This document shows positions 44,119 to 53,759 of a DNA stretch of 64,000 nt, piece by piece. The notes beneath the pieces were generated by a model. It was not told the DNA's origin and made no database searches. It was given only the letters and a program-made list of their open reading frames with translations. A program made the position numbers and the translations under genes. How positions within the stretch are numbered: position 1 is the stretch's first letter; each line of letters starts with the position of its first letter. The DNA lies in contig NZ_CP118224.1 of NCBI RefSeq assembly GCF_030849025.1, positions 1,472,001 to 1,536,000 of the forward strand, read 5' to 3'. The stretch comes from Oceanimonas pelagia (GTDB lineage: Bacteria; Pseudomonadota; Gammaproteobacteria; Enterobacterales; Aeromonadaceae).

Positions 44119-44589
44119 TCAGTGGCGCACTTCAAACAAAAACCGATAGGTCAGCGTCTGCCCCTGATGCTCCACTGTCACCACCCAGGCCCAGAGCATG
44201 CGGGCCTCGGTGCAGCTGCCCACCAGCGCCTGCCCCCGCCACTGCCCCTCGCCTGCGGGCTGAAGCAGCGCCGGCAGCGTGCCCATGTACATGGTGTCCC
44301 CTTCCAGCACGCTGTGCGTTACCCTGGCCGTCGGATCCGACAGGCTCAGCTCCAGCTTGAAAGGTGTTTCCGCCTGAACCCCTCCCCCGAGCAAACGGGC
44401 CGCGGCGGTCAGGCCATGCTGTTCAATGGCGCACTTTTCGTGAGCTATATCACAATAATCAAATTTTTCCGTGACGGATTCAGTCGTTTCCTGCTCATCG
44501 CTGCAGGTCCGCAACCAGAAGGCGGCGGACAAAACAGCCATGACCAACAGAATTTGCACCAATTTGGGACCGGTGAGTCGCTCTCTCAT
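44119..44589 (-). CDS. Membrane-anchored protein of unknown function
   Basis: A 156-residue protein that I do not recognise. One N-terminal membrane helix (KLVQILLVMAVLSAAFWL, about residues 9-26) is followed by an outside region starting with CSDEQETTES and containing FDYCDIAHEKCAIEQHG, a Cys pair that could form a disulfide or bind metal. The rest is beta-rich (PFKLELSLSDPTARVTHSVL, QTLTYRFLFEV). A CxxxxxxC pair outside the membrane next to a heme-copper oxidase operon could suggest copper handling, but this is inference only. It is divergent from ccoN, and the perfect FNR box at 44631-44644 lies 41 bases before its start codon. Confidence 0.75.
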   Translation of the reverse strand: MRERLTGPKLVQILLVMAVLSAAFWLRTCSDEQETTESVTEKFDYCDIAHEKCAIEQHGLTAAARLLGGGVQAETPFKLELSLSDPTARVTHSVLEGDTMYMGTLPALLQPAGEGQWRGQALVGSCTEARMLWAWVVTVEHQGQTLTYRFLFEVRH

Positions 44590-44630
44590 GGGGGTTTGTT
44601 TCCTGTTTGAAGGAGTATTCAGGGACTGGC

Positions 44631-44644
44631 TTGATCTCGATCAA
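44631..44644. promoter_or_regulatory. FNR box upstream of ccoNOQP
   Basis: TTGATCTCGATCAA is a perfect match to TTGAT-N4-ATCAA. A TATACT -10 at 44697-44702 would put the box at about -71.5 for ccoN, a class I activator position. It is also 41 bases from the divergent 44119-44589 gene. The rest of 44590-44895 is leader sequence with an AT palindrome TTTGTTAACAAA at 44760-44771. Confidence 0.88.
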
Positions 44645-44895
44645 CGCGCGTCGCCATGCCTTGTGGGGGGCCTAAAGGAGTAATCATATTACTGTTTATA
44701 CTGTTTTTTTGGCACCCACTCCTTTATCATCAGTGCCGGGTTTTTCCGGGCCCCTTTGCTTTGTTAACAAAGGGTTAACGAAGCCGGGCGGGCGCTGAAG
44801 GCCCTAGCTAGAAACCGGTAATTTTATCCTTCCGACGTGAGCACTTAGCGTGAACACAAGATCTGAATAACAGCAGTGGAAGCGGAACTATAACG

Positions 44896-46320
44896 ATGAG
44901 TCAAACTAATAATCAACCAAACTACAACTACACAGTAGTTCGTCAGTTTACGGTGATGACCGTAATCTGGGGCGTTGTAGGTATGTCGTTGGGTGTGCTG
45001 ATCGCAGCACAGCTTATCTGGCCTGCCCTCAACTTCGAAACACCCTGGCTGACCTACAGCCGCCTGCGTCCGTTGCACACCAATGCGGTTATCTTTGCAT
45101 TTGGTGTCAGCGCCCTGATGGCCACGTCCTTCTACGTGGTTCAGCGCACCTGTAACACCCGGCTGTTTGGTGGCCCCCTGGCCTCCTTCGTGTTCTGGGG
45201 CTGGCAGGCCATCATTGTTTCGGCAGTGATCACCCTGCCCCTGGGCTACACCACCAGCAAGGAATACGCCGAGCTGGAGTGGCCGATCGACATCGCCATT
45301 GCCGTGGTCTGGGTGGCGTACGCCATCGTCTTCTTCGGTACCCTGTACAAGCGCACCACCTCCCACATTTATGTGGCGAACTGGTTCTACGGTGGTTTCA
45401 TCCTGACCGTCGCCGTGCTGCACATTGTTAACAGCATGGCCATTCCGGTAGCGGGCCTGAAGTCCTACTCCATGTACTCCGGTGCCGCCGACGCCATGAT
45501 CCAGTGGTGGTATGGTCACAACGCCGTGGGCTTCCTGCTGACCGCCGGTTTCCTCGGCATGATGTACTACTTCGTACCCAAGCAGGCCGGTCGTCCGGTT
45601 TACTCCTATCGTCTGTCCATCGTGCACTTCTGGGCGCTGATCACCCTGTATATCTGGGCCGGCCCGCACCACCTGCACTACACCGCCCTGCCCGACTGGG
45701 CCCAGTCTCTGGGCATGGTGATGTCCCTGATCCTGTTCGTACCGTCCTGGGGCGGCATGATCAACGGCATCATGACCCTGTCCGGCGCCTGGCACAAACT
45801 GCGTTACGACCCCATTCTGCGCTTCCTGATCGTGTCCCTGTCGTTCTACGGCATGTCCACCTTTGAAGGCCCCATGATGGCGATCAAGACCGTGAACGCC
45901 CTGTCCCACTACACCGACTGGACCGTGGGTCACGTGCACTCCGGCGCCCTGGGCTGGGTTGCCATGGTGTCTATCGGCTCCGTATATCACCTGGTTCCGA
46001 ACCTGTTCGGCCAGAGTCGCATGTACAGCCTGGGTCTGATCAACACCCACTTCTGGCTGGCCACCATCGGTACCGTGCTGTACATCGTGTCCATGTGGAT
46101 CAGCGGTGTAATGCAGGGCCTGATGTGGCGTGCGGTCAACGAGGACGGCACCCTGACCTACAGCTTTGTTGAAGGTCTGCAGGCTTCCTACCCGTTCTAC
46201 TTCGTGCGTTTCCTGGGCGGTTGCTTCTTCGTCGCCGGTATGCTGCTGATGCTGTACAACGTGTACCGCACCATCAAGGCGCCGAAAGGCTCCCTGCAAG
46301 CTATCCCCCAACCGGCCTAA
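44896..46320 (+). CDS. ccoN: cbb3-type cytochrome c oxidase subunit I
   Basis: The 474-residue catalytic subunit of the high-affinity cbb3 oxidase, with about twelve membrane helices. It carries the low-spin heme b and the heme b3-CuB centre that reduces oxygen to water. Conserved histidines are seen in [49 protein letters not shown] and [17 protein letters not shown]. It starts the ccoNOQP operon, with ccoO 12 bases after its stop. The FNR box 250 bases upstream fits induction at low oxygen. Confidence 0.97.
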   Translation: MSQTNNQPNYNYTVVRQFTVMTVIWGVVGMSLGVLIAAQLIWPALNFETPWLTYSRLRPLHTNAVIFAFGVSALMATSFYVVQRTCNTRLFGGPLASFVFWGWQAIIVSAVITLPLGYTTSKEYAELEWPIDIAIAVVWVAYAIVFFGTLYKRTTSHIYVANWFYGGFILTVAVLHIVNSMAIPVAGLKSYSMYSGAADAMIQWWYGHNAVGFLLTAGFLGMMYYFVPKQAGRPVYSYRLSIVHFWALITLYIWAGPHHLHYTALPDWAQSLGMVMSLILFVPSWGGMINGIMTLSGAWHKLRYDPILRFLIVSLSFYGMSTFEGPMMAIKTVNALSHYTDWTVGHVHSGALGWVAMVSIGSVYHLVPNLFGQSRMYSLGLINTHFWLATIGTVLYIVSMWISGVMQGLMWRAVNEDGTLTYSFVEGLQASYPFYFVRFLGGCFFVAGMLLMLYNVYRTIKAPKGSLQAIPQPA

Positions 46321-46332
46321 GGAGACTCGTGA

Positions 46333-46941
46333 ATGAAAAACCGTCATGAACTGGTCGAAAAGAATGTCACCTGGTTGGCAATTCTGACCGTTGTTGCCAT
46401 CAGTTTCGGTGGTCTGGTAGAAATCGTGCCGCTGTTTTTCCAGCAGCAGACCAACGAGCCGGTTGAGGGCCTGCGCCCCTACACCGCGCTGGAAATGGAA
46501 GGTCGTGATATTTACATCCGTGAAGGCTGCTCCGTGTGTCACAGCCAGATGATCCGTCCGTTCCGTGCCGAAACCGAGCGCTACGGTCACTACTCCGTGG
46601 CCGGTGAAAGCGTGTGGGAACACCCCTTCCTGTGGGGCTCCAAGCGTACCGGTCCGGATCTGGCCCGGGTGGGTGGCCGCTACTCCGACGAGTGGCACCG
46701 TGTGCACCTGATCAACCCGCGTGACGTGGTGCCCGAGTCCAACATGCCGGCGTTCCCCTGGCTGGAAACCAACGTGCTGGACGGTGCCAACACCGCCGAA
46801 AAACTGCGCGTTTTCCGGGATCACTTCGGCGTACCCTACACCGACGCCGACATTGAAGGTGCCGAGGCAGCCGTGAAGGGCAAGACCGAAATGGATGCCG
46901 TCATCGCCTATCTGCAATCCTTGGGACACGCCCTTAAATAA
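46333..46941 (+). CDS. ccoO: cbb3-type cytochrome c oxidase subunit II
   Basis: A 202-residue membrane-anchored mono-heme cytochrome c. One N-terminal helix (residues 13-33) is followed by a periplasmic domain with the heme site CSVCH at residues 66-70 and the distal Met in SNMPAFPWL. It passes electrons from CcoP to CcoN. It is the second gene of ccoNOQP and is followed after 11 bases by ccoQ. Confidence 0.97.
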   Translation: MKNRHELVEKNVTWLAILTVVAISFGGLVEIVPLFFQQQTNEPVEGLRPYTALEMEGRDIYIREGCSVCHSQMIRPFRAETERYGHYSVAGESVWEHPFLWGSKRTGPDLARVGGRYSDEWHRVHLINPRDVVPESNMPAFPWLETNVLDGANTAEKLRVFRDHFGVPYTDADIEGAEAAVKGKTEMDAVIAYLQSLGHALK

Positions 46942-46952
46942 CCGGAGTCGAT

Positions 46953-47168
46953 ATGGATTTCAGTACCTTGGAAGCCCTCAAGCCGATGCTGATAAGCTTT
47001 CAGACCCTGGCCTTGCTGGTGTTGTTCGTAGGCATAGTGTGGTGGGCCTACAGCAAACGCAGAAAGGGCAAGTTTGATGATGCCGCCAACTCCATCTTTG
47101 ATGAAGACGAACGGCAGAATCAGCGCCGGGGTACTGAGCAGGATCGCGCAGGAGCTAATAAAGAATGA
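46953..47168 (+). CDS. ccoQ: cbb3-type cytochrome c oxidase subunit CcoQ
   Basis: A 71-residue single-helix subunit (LISFQTLALLVLFVGIVWWAYS at about residues 12-33) with a charged cytoplasmic tail (RRKGKFDDAANSIFDEDE). CcoQ proteins stabilise the oxidase complex in the presence of oxygen. The stop overlaps the ccoP start by four bases (ATGA), so translation is coupled. An earlier in-frame start is not needed, as the length is typical. Confidence 0.93.
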   Translation: MDFSTLEALKPMLISFQTLALLVLFVGIVWWAYSKRRKGKFDDAANSIFDEDERQNQRRGTEQDRAGANKE

Positions 47169-48136
47169 ATACTTTTTTGAGCATTTTTGTAACCGTGATC
47201 AGCCTGGGCACCATTTTCGGCTGCCTGTTCCTGCTGATCTGGTGCACCAAAGACAAGATGGGAATGGAAGAAGGCGCGCCCACCGGGCATACCTTTGACG
47301 GCATCTCCGAGCTGAACAATCCGCTGCCCAAGTGGTGGAGCTACATGTTCGTGTTCATGATCATCTTTTCCCTGATCTATCTGGTGCTGTATCCGGGACT
47401 GGGCAACTTCAAGGGTGTGCTGGGCTGGGAAAGCTCCAACCAGGACGTACGCTCCCTGGAAGAGTCCCGCGCCGCCTCTGCCGCCGCCCGTGAAGAGGGT
47501 CGCCTGGTGCAGTATGAGCGTGAAATGGTGAAGGCCGACGAGGTGTTCGGTGCCAAGTTCCGCGAACTGGCCTATGAGGCCGATGGTCAGACCTACCGCG
47601 CCATTGCCGACATTGCCCAGGACGAGGAAGCCACCAAGGTGGGCCAGCGTCTGTTCCTGCAGAACTGTGCCCAGTGTCACGGCTCCGACGCCCGTGGTGC
47701 CCGCGGTTTCCCCAACCTCGCCGACGCCGACTGGCTGTATGGCGGCTCGCCTGACGCCATCAAGGCCACCATCATGCACGGCCGCAAGGGCGCCATGCCC
47801 GCCTGGGGCGACAGCCTGGGTGAAGAAGGCGTGCAGGAAGTGGCTTCCTATGTGCTGAGCCTGTCCGGCCGCAAGGTGGATCCGGTAGAAGCCCAGAAGG
47901 GTCAGGCCCGCTTCGCCATGTGTGCCGCCTGTCACGGTATGGACGGCAAGGGCAACACCGCCATGGGCGCACCCAACCTGACCGACGGCATCTGGCTGTA
48001 TGGCGGCTCCCGCGCCGCGGTGGAAGACTCCATCCGTCACGGCCGCGCCGGTGTCATGCCCGCCTGGAAAGACATTCTGGGCGAAGACAAGGTGCACCTG
48101 CTGGCGTCTTACATCTACAGCCTGAACAGCAACTAA
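47165..48136 (+). CDS. ccoP: cbb3-type cytochrome c oxidase subunit III (diheme)
   Basis: A 323-residue diheme cytochrome c. Two N-terminal membrane helices (about residues 3-25 and 58-80) are followed by two c-type heme domains: CAQCH at 168-172 and CAACH at 253-257, each with a distal Met (KGAMPAWGD, AGVMPAWKD). It takes electrons from soluble cytochrome c or the bc1 complex and hands them to CcoO. A strong terminator follows, so fixH and the assembly genes depend on read-through or their own promoter. Confidence 0.97.
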   Translation: MNTFLSIFVTVISLGTIFGCLFLLIWCTKDKMGMEEGAPTGHTFDGISELNNPLPKWWSYMFVFMIIFSLIYLVLYPGLGNFKGVLGWESSNQDVRSLEESRAASAAAREEGRLVQYEREMVKADEVFGAKFRELAYEADGQTYRAIADIAQDEEATKVGQRLFLQNCAQCHGSDARGARGFPNLADADWLYGGSPDAIKATIMHGRKGAMPAWGDSLGEEGVQEVASYVLSLSGRKVDPVEAQKGQARFAMCAACHGMDGKGNTAMGAPNLTDGIWLYGGSRAAVEDSIRHGRAGVMPAWKDILGEDKVHLLASYIYSLNSN

Positions 48137-48160
48137 CCGAGCCCTTCGGGCTTGTATTGA

Positions 48161-48184
48161 AAGCCCCGCTCGCGGGGCTTTTTT
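48161..48184 (+). terminator. Terminator after ccoNOQP
   Basis: AAGCCCCGC pairs with GCGGGGCTT around a two-base loop and is followed by TTTT. A smaller hairpin (GAGCCCTTCGGGCTTG) precedes it. Confidence 0.9.
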
Positions 48185-48227
48185 GTTATATTAGCGTCCG
48201 ACCTTTTTCGCAGTAGGAATTCTTGTT

Positions 48228-48713
48228 ATGCAACGTCCCTGGTATCAGCAATTCTGGCCCTGGTTTCTGATCACCCTGCCCCTGTGCGTGGTGGTGGCCA
48301 GCCTCTATACCCTGCACCTGGCAAGCACCCATGCCGATACCATGGTGGTGGATGACTACTACAAGAAAGGCCGCGCCATCAACCAGGATCTGAGCGAGCT
48401 GAAGGAAGCCGAGCGCCTGGGGCTGGTGGCCGAGCTGCGCTTTACCGACGGCCTGCTCACCCTTGAAATGCAGGGCGCGCACAAGCAGGGCGAGGCCATT
48501 CACCTGCTGCTCAGCCACCCCACCCTGGCCGAGCAGGATGTACGCACCCTGCTCACCAGCGATGCCAACGGTATCTACCGGTTCCGCCCCGAGCACGAGC
48601 TGCTCAAGGGCCAGTGGAACCTGCAACTGGAAGCCTTTGACCAGCGCTGGCGGATTCAGCAGCGCATTTATCTGCCCATTGCCGACCGGCTCGTGATCCG
48701 CGCCGGTAGCTGA
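48228..48713 (+). CDS. FixH family cbb3 oxidase assembly protein
   Basis: A 161-residue protein with one N-terminal membrane helix (WPWFLITLPLCVVVASLYTLHLA, about residues 8-30) and a periplasmic beta-domain. VVDDYYKKGRAINQDLSELKEAERLG is the FixH family signature. FixH/CcoH is needed for stable assembly of the cbb3 oxidase. Two bases separate it from ccoI. A TATATT just after the upstream terminator (48187-48192) may be its -10. Confidence 0.9.
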   Translation: MQRPWYQQFWPWFLITLPLCVVVASLYTLHLASTHADTMVVDDYYKKGRAINQDLSELKEAERLGLVAELRFTDGLLTLEMQGAHKQGEAIHLLLSHPTLAEQDVRTLLTSDANGIYRFRPEHELLKGQWNLQLEAFDQRWRIQQRIYLPIADRLVIRAGS

Positions 48714-48715
48714 CC

Positions 48716-51085
48716 ATGACCGGCTGTTTTCATTGCGGCGAGCCACTGCCGGCCGATGCCGCCTTCAGCGCCGAGCTGGAGGGCGAGTCTCGCCGGTTCT
48801 GCTGCCCCGGTTGCCAGGCGGTGGCCGAAACCATCATCGACTGCGGTCTGGGCAGCTATTATCAGCACCGCACCGGCAATGCGCCCAGGGCCGAGGCGTT
48901 GCCCGACGAGCTGCGCCGCCTGCAGCACTACGATCTGGACGAAATTCAGCAGGACTTCGTGCTGGCACGGGATCATATCCGCGAGGTGCAGCTGTCCATC
49001 GGCGGCCTGACCTGCGCCGCCTGCGCCTGGCTGATTGAGCGCCACCTGTCCCAGGTGCCGGGGGTCACCCTCATCCAGGTGAACACCACCACCGAGCGGG
49101 CCCGGCTGCGCTGGGACGACCGTGAAACCCGGCTCAGCACCCTGCTCGCCGCCTTTGCCCACATTGGCTATCAGGCCCGTCCCTTTCTGCCCCACCAGCA
49201 GGAGCAGGATTACAACCGGGAAGTGAAGTCCTACCTGCTGCGCATGGGCGTGGCCGGCATCGCCAGCATGCAGGTGATGATGGTGGGCTTTGCCCTGTAC
49301 GAAGATTTGTTCCCCGACATCGACGCCGGCCTGGTGCAGCTGTTTCGCTGGGTCAGCCTGTGGCTGTCGGTGCCGGTGATGGGCTACTCCGCCCTGCCCT
49401 TTTACCGCAATGCCTGGCGCGGCCTGAAACACCGTGCCCTGAACATGGACTTGCCGGTGTCGCTGGCCATGCTGTTCGCTTTTGTGGCCTCGGTGTACGC
49501 CACCGTCACCGCCAGTGGCGAGGTGTATTACGAGTGCGTGTCCATGTTCGCCTTTCTGCTGCTGACCGGCCGTTTTCTGGAAATGCGCGCCAAGCGCAAG
49601 GCCTCGGAAAGCACCGCCAACCTCACTCACCACATTCCCATGCTGGCCCGGCTGGAAAGCGGCCAGGATGAGCAGGAAGTGGCCGCCCGCACCCTGATGC
49701 CGGGCCAGGTGGTGCGGGTCTCTCCCGGCGCGGTGATCCCCGCCGACGGCGATATTATCGAAGGCCACACCAGCATTGACGAGTCCATGCTCACCGGCGA
49801 GCACCTGCCGGTATCGCGCGGGCCCAATGAGCCGGTGTTTGCCGGCACCACCAACGTGGAATCGCCCCTGCGCATTCGTGTGAGCCGCAGCCTGGCCGAC
49901 GCCCGGGTGTCGGAAATTCTGCGGGCCCAGGATGATGCCCTGCTCGACAAACCCCGGGTGGCGGTGCTGGCGGATCAATTGTCGCGCTACTTTGTGGCGG
50001 CGCTGCTGCTGGCCACCCTGGGCACCTGGCTGGTCTGGCTGCAGCTCGATGCCGACCGCGCCTTCTGGGTCATGCTGTCGGTGCTGGTGGCCACCTGCCC
50101 CTGTGCCCTGTCGCTGGCCACACCCACGGCGCTGACCGTGGCCACCTCGCGCCTGACCCAAAGCGGCGTGCTGGTGCGCCGGGCCCATGTGCTCGACACC
50201 CTGCCCAAGGCCACCCGCATGGTGTTCGACAAGACCGGTACCCTGACCCAGGGCAAGGTGGCGCTGGCCGAGGTAACCACTCTCGGCGCCCTTTCGGAAG
50301 ATCAACTGCTGGCCATGGCCGCGGCTCTTGAAGCGGGCTCCGAGCACCCCATCGCCCGGGCCTTTGCGCCCCATGCCAGCACCGCCCTTCAGGTGGCACG
50401 GCGGCAGAACCACGTGGGCCGGGGCGTGAGCGGGCTTATCGATGGCCAGGAATGGCGTCTGGGCAGTGCCGCCTGGCTCAACCCCGCTGCCGAAGACAGT
50501 GAGCTGTGTGTGTACCTGGCCGGTGAGCAGGGGCTGCAGGCCCGCTTTGCGCTGGCGGATCCGTTGCGCGAGGAAGCCCATGAGCTGGTGCGCCGCTGCC
50601 ATGAGCAGGGCCTGAAAACCACCATTCTCACCGGCGACGGCTCCGGCCAGGCCGACCGGGTGGCCGCCACCCTGGGCGTGAGCGAGCTGCGCAAAAATGC
50701 CACCCCCGACGACAAGCTCGCCTATCTGCGCGAGCGCGCCGAACAGGGCGAGATCTGCCTGATGGTGGGGGACGGTATCAACGACGCACCGGTGCTGGCC
50801 GGTGCCCATGTGTCCTTTGCCATGGCCGGCGGCACCGACATCGCCAAGAACAGCGCCGACGCCATTTTGCTCGGCGACAGCCTGCAGCGCCTGCTCACCG
50901 CCCGGCGCATTGCCGCCGCCGCCCGGCGGGTGATCAAGCAGAACTTCAGCTGGGCGCTGGGTTACAACCTGGTGGTGCTGCCACTGGCGGCCATGGGCCA
51001 GGTGTCGCCCTGGTTCGCCATGATCGGCATGTCGGCCAGCTCGCTGATTGTGATGTCCAACTCCCTGAGGTTATCCCGCTTATGA
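48716..51085 (+). CDS. ccoI: Copper-exporting P-type ATPase for cbb3 assembly
   Basis: A 789-residue P1B-type ATPase of the CcoI/FixI group, which supplies copper for the CuB site of the oxidase by pumping Cu(I) to the periplasm. The N-terminus has a Cys-rich motif (FHCGE, FCCPGC) and a heavy-metal domain with TCAACAW. Eight membrane helices follow, with the transport motif CPC at residues 461-463. The phosphorylated Asp is Asp505 in DKTGTLT, and the hinge is GDGINDAPVL. It overlaps ccoS by four bases. Confidence 0.96.
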   Translation: MTGCFHCGEPLPADAAFSAELEGESRRFCCPGCQAVAETIIDCGLGSYYQHRTGNAPRAEALPDELRRLQHYDLDEIQQDFVLARDHIREVQLSIGGLTCAACAWLIERHLSQVPGVTLIQVNTTTERARLRWDDRETRLSTLLAAFAHIGYQARPFLPHQQEQDYNREVKSYLLRMGVAGIASMQVMMVGFALYEDLFPDIDAGLVQLFRWVSLWLSVPVMGYSALPFYRNAWRGLKHRALNMDLPVSLAMLFAFVASVYATVTASGEVYYECVSMFAFLLLTGRFLEMRAKRKASESTANLTHHIPMLARLESGQDEQEVAARTLMPGQVVRVSPGAVIPADGDIIEGHTSIDESMLTGEHLPVSRGPNEPVFAGTTNVESPLRIRVSRSLADARVSEILRAQDDALLDKPRVAVLADQLSRYFVAALLLATLGTWLVWLQLDADRAFWVMLSVLVATCPCALSLATPTALTVATSRLTQSGVLVRRAHVLDTLPKATRMVFDKTGTLTQGKVALAEVTTLGALSEDQLLAMAAALEAGSEHPIARAFAPHASTALQVARRQNHVGRGVSGLIDGQEWRLGSAAWLNPAAEDSELCVYLAGEQGLQARFALADPLREEAHELVRRCHEQGLKTTILTGDGSGQADRVAATLGVSELRKNATPDDKLAYLRERAEQGEICLMVGDGINDAPVLAGAHVSFAMAGGTDIAKNSADAILLGDSLQRLLTARRIAAAARRVIKQNFSWALGYNLVVLPLAAMGQVSPWFAMIGMSASSLIVMSNSLRLSRL

Positions 51086-51282
51086 ATGGTGACACCATCT
51101 GGTACCTGATCCTGCCCATCGCCCTGATTTTGCTGGTGGTGGTGATTGCCGTGTTTCTGTGGTCGGTAAAGAGCAACCAGTTCGAGGATCTCGATCGTCA
51201 CGGTAACAACATTCTGTTTGACGACGACCAGGACGCCCACCGCCGGGCCCAGCACAAGGACGACCATGACCAGTCAGCTTGA
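51082..51282 (+). CDS. ccoS: cbb3 oxidase maturation protein CcoS
   Basis: A 66-residue protein with one membrane helix (WYLILPIALILLVVVIAVFLWSV, about residues 6-28) and the conserved tail KSNQFEDLDRHGNNILFDDD. CcoS is needed for insertion of heme b and copper into CcoN. It begins inside the last codons of ccoI (ATGA overlap) and its 3' end overlaps the next gene by 17 bases. The run of Asp and His near the end (DDDQDAHRRAQHKDDHD) could bind metal, though this is inference. Confidence 0.93.
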   Translation: MNGDTIWYLILPIALILLVVVIAVFLWSVKSNQFEDLDRHGNNILFDDDQDAHRRAQHKDDHDQSA

Positions 51283-51949
51283 CCCGGTGGCTGCCCTGCT
51301 GATCGGCCTGCTCGGCGCCGGTCACTGCATTGCCATGTGCGGCGGCGTGGCGGCGGCCTTTTCCATGGCCATTCCTCAAACCCAGCGGCGCTGGCACTGG
51401 CTCTATCTGCTCAGTTACAACACCGGGCGCATCGCCAGCTATGCCCTGGCCGGCGCCCTGGTGGGCGGCGTGTTTGCCGGCCTGGCCGACATCAGCCTGG
51501 GCAAGCAGGGACTGTTGTGGCTGCGGGGGCTGGCCGGCCTCATGATGGTGCTGCTGGGGCTATACCTGGCGCGCTGGTGGAACGGCCTGCTGGCGCTGGA
51601 GCGGCTCGGCCATGGCTTGTGGCGCCACATCAAGCCCCTGGCCGGGCGTTTTGTGCCCTTTCGCCACCCGCTGGCGGCGCTGCCCTTCGGCATGATCTGG
51701 GGCTGGCTGCCCTGCGGCCTGGTGTATTCGGCCCTCACCTGGAGTGCCGTCTCCGGCGGTGCGAGTCAGGGCGCCCTGGTGATGGCGCTGTTCGGCCTCG
51801 GCACCCTGCCCACCCTGCTGGCCCTGGGGGGGCTGGCGGGCGCGCTGCGGCACTGGCTGAACCACCCCGGATTCCGCCGCTTTTCCGGCATCTTGTTGAT
51901 TTTTTACGGTTTATTCAGCCTTTATCAGGCCGTGCTGTTGCTTTCCTAA
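51266..51949 (+). CDS. SafE/TauE-like membrane protein of the cco locus
   Basis: A 227-residue integral membrane protein with about six helices. The N-terminal GLLGAGHCIAMCGGVAAAFSMA has the HCIAMCGG metal-site motif common to this DUF2318/CcoS-linked family, often annotated sulfite exporter TauE/SafE. In cco operons the protein is thought to help copper supply or oxidase maturation; a sulfite role is not supported here. I placed the start at 51266 (MTSQLDPVAALL), 17 bases inside ccoS; the frame extends to 51218 without a better ribosome site. It is followed by fnr after a 63-base gap. Confidence 0.85.
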   Translation: MTSQLDPVAALLIGLLGAGHCIAMCGGVAAAFSMAIPQTQRRWHWLYLLSYNTGRIASYALAGALVGGVFAGLADISLGKQGLLWLRGLAGLMMVLLGLYLARWWNGLLALERLGHGLWRHIKPLAGRFVPFRHPLAALPFGMIWGWLPCGLVYSALTWSAVSGGASQGALVMALFGLGTLPTLLALGGLAGALRHWLNHPGFRRFSGILLIFYGLFSLYQAVLLLS

Positions 51950-52012
51950 GCTATTAACCACTTTTCTTTGATGCTATGATTCAGGTTGAGTATCAATCAG
52001 GCGACGGAGCAC

Positions 52013-52756
52013 ATGGGAAAAATAATCAAAACCGGCAAGCCAGCCACAGGTCGCGCCATACACTGCCAGGATTGCAGCATCAGCCAGCTGTGCATTCCGC
52101 TCGGTCTCAACTCCGATGAGCTGGACGAGCTGGACAACATCATCGAGCGTAAAAAGCCGATTCAGAAAGGCCAGGAGCTGTTCAAGGCGGGTGAAGAGCT
52201 GAAGTCGCTCTATGCCATTCGCGCCGGAACGGTCAAGTCCTACACCATTACCGAGCAGGGCGATGAGCAAATCACCGCTTTTCACCTGGCCGGCGATCTG
52301 GTCGGCTTCGACGCCATCGGCACCGGCAGCCACCCCTCCTTCGCCCAGGCACTGGAAACCGCCATGGTGTGCGAAATACCCTACGAGGTGCTGGACGAGC
52401 TGTCGGGCAAGATGCCCCGGCTTCGCCAGCAGATCATGCGGCTGATGAGCCACGAGATCAACGACGACCAGCAAATGATACTGCTGCTGTCCAAAAAGAC
52501 CGCCGAAGAACGGCTGGCCGCCTTTTTGTATGGTCTGTCCAGCCGTTTTTCCAAGCGCGGATTCTCACCGCGGGAATTTCGCCTGAGCATGACCCGGGGC
52601 GATATCGGCAACTACCTGGGGCTGACGGTGGAAACCGTGAGCCGGTTGCTGGGCCGGTTTCAGAAAAACGATCTTATCGCGGTGGACGGCAAGTACATTC
52701 GCATTCTCAACCTGCCCGAGCTGGCCACCCTGGCCGGCGCCCACGAGGCGGAATAA
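52013..52756 (+). CDS. fnr: Oxygen-responsive regulator Fnr
   Basis: A 247-residue CRP-family activator with a 4Fe-4S oxygen sensor. Cys18, Cys21 and Cys27 ([10 protein letters not shown]) and a fourth Cys near residue 120 (AMVCEIP) match the cluster ligands of E. coli Fnr (20, 23, 29, 122). The helix-turn-helix [12 protein letters not shown] contacts TTGAT half-sites, so it should recognise the box upstream of ccoN. The frame reaches a TTG at 51986; I prefer the ATG at 52013, which aligns with E. coli, although its GGAG is close (three bases). It is downstream of the cbb3 assembly genes and upstream of uspE, as in vibrios and shewanellae. Confidence 0.95.
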   Translation: MGKIIKTGKPATGRAIHCQDCSISQLCIPLGLNSDELDELDNIIERKKPIQKGQELFKAGEELKSLYAIRAGTVKSYTITEQGDEQITAFHLAGDLVGFDAIGTGSHPSFAQALETAMVCEIPYEVLDELSGKMPRLRQQIMRLMSHEINDDQQMILLLSKKTAEERLAAFLYGLSSRFSKRGFSPREFRLSMTRGDIGNYLGLTVETVSRLLGRFQKNDLIAVDGKYIRILNLPELATLAGAHEAE

Positions 52757-52778
52757 GCGGCGCCACAAGGAGGTGCTT

Positions 52779-53690
52779 ATGATCAAGTATCGACATATTC
52801 TGGTGGTGATCGATCCGGTCGCCGACAGCCAGCCGGCGCTGCACCGGGCGGTGTCGGTGGCGGCACTGCAGGAAAACGCCCGCATCACCCTGTTTCTGGC
52901 CATTTACGACTTCTCTTACGAAATGACCTCCATGCTCTCCAGTGAAGAGCGGGATGAAATGCGCGAGGGCGTGCTGCAGGGCCGGGAAGAATGGCTGAAA
53001 ACCCTGCTCGAGCCCTACGCCGACAGCAACATCGACTTTCAGCTCAAGGTGGTGTGGCACAGCCGGCCGTTCGAAGCCATCAACCAGCAGGTGCAGGAGC
53101 AGCAACACGATCTGGTGGTGAAAAGTACCCACAAGCACGCCATGATCCAGTCGTTTATCTTTACCCCCACCGACTGGCACCTGTTGCGCAAGTGCCCCTG
53201 CCCGGTGCTGCTGGTGAAGGAGCGGGACTGGCCCATGGGCGGCACCGTGCTGGCGGCGGTCAACTGTTGCAGCGACGACGAGGCCCAGGAGGCGCTGAAC
53301 GAAAAAATCATCACCGAAAGCGCCGAGGTGGCGCGGTTGTTGTCGGCCACCCTGCATCTGGTCAACGCCTATCCCATTACCCCGGTGAACATGGCGCTGG
53401 AGCTGCCCGACTTCGATCCCCACGCCTACAATGCCGCGGTGAAAAAGCACCACGAACGGGCGCTGTACGAATATGCGGTGCGTTTTAACCTGGAGTCGGA
53501 AAGTCTGCACCTGCATGAAGGCCTGGCGGAAGAAGTGATCCCCCAGTGCGCCGACGCCATCGACGCCAGCCTGGTGATCCTGGGCTCGGTGGGCCGCACC
53601 GGCCTGTCGGCGGCGCTGCTCGGCAACACCGCCGAGCACGTGATCGACAAGCTGCACTGCGACGTGCTGGTACTGCGCCCCGACGTCTGA
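52779..53690 (+). CDS. uspE: Universal stress protein UspE
   Basis: A 303-residue protein made of two tandem Usp domains. The first begins YRHILVVIDPVADSQPAL and the second begins GTVLAAVNCCSDDEAQEAL; the C-terminal GSVGRTGLSAALLGNTAEHV contains the nucleotide-binding G-2x-G-9x-G(S/T)-type loop (GNTAEHV). UspE acts in stress resistance, motility and adhesion in E. coli. The ATG has AAGGAGGT six bases upstream, which decides against the GTG at 52773. It follows fnr by 22 bases, the conserved fnr-uspE pair. Confidence 0.94.
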   Translation: MIKYRHILVVIDPVADSQPALHRAVSVAALQENARITLFLAIYDFSYEMTSMLSSEERDEMREGVLQGREEWLKTLLEPYADSNIDFQLKVVWHSRPFEAINQQVQEQQHDLVVKSTHKHAMIQSFIFTPTDWHLLRKCPCPVLLVKERDWPMGGTVLAAVNCCSDDEAQEALNEKIITESAEVARLLSATLHLVNAYPITPVNMALELPDFDPHAYNAAVKKHHERALYEYAVRFNLESESLHLHEGLAEEVIPQCADAIDASLVILGSVGRTGLSAALLGNTAEHVIDKLHCDVLVLRPDV

Positions 53691-53759
53691 GCCCGTTGGC
53701 GCCTTGCCCTTGAGGCGCCAGTCACTATAATAGCCCCCAGTTTTTTCGCCGGGGGCATC

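Noticed and set aside
51266-51949. A true sulfite exporter
   Set aside because: The position among cbb3 assembly genes and the HCIAMCGG motif favour a role in oxidase maturation; the TauE/SafE name is only a family label.
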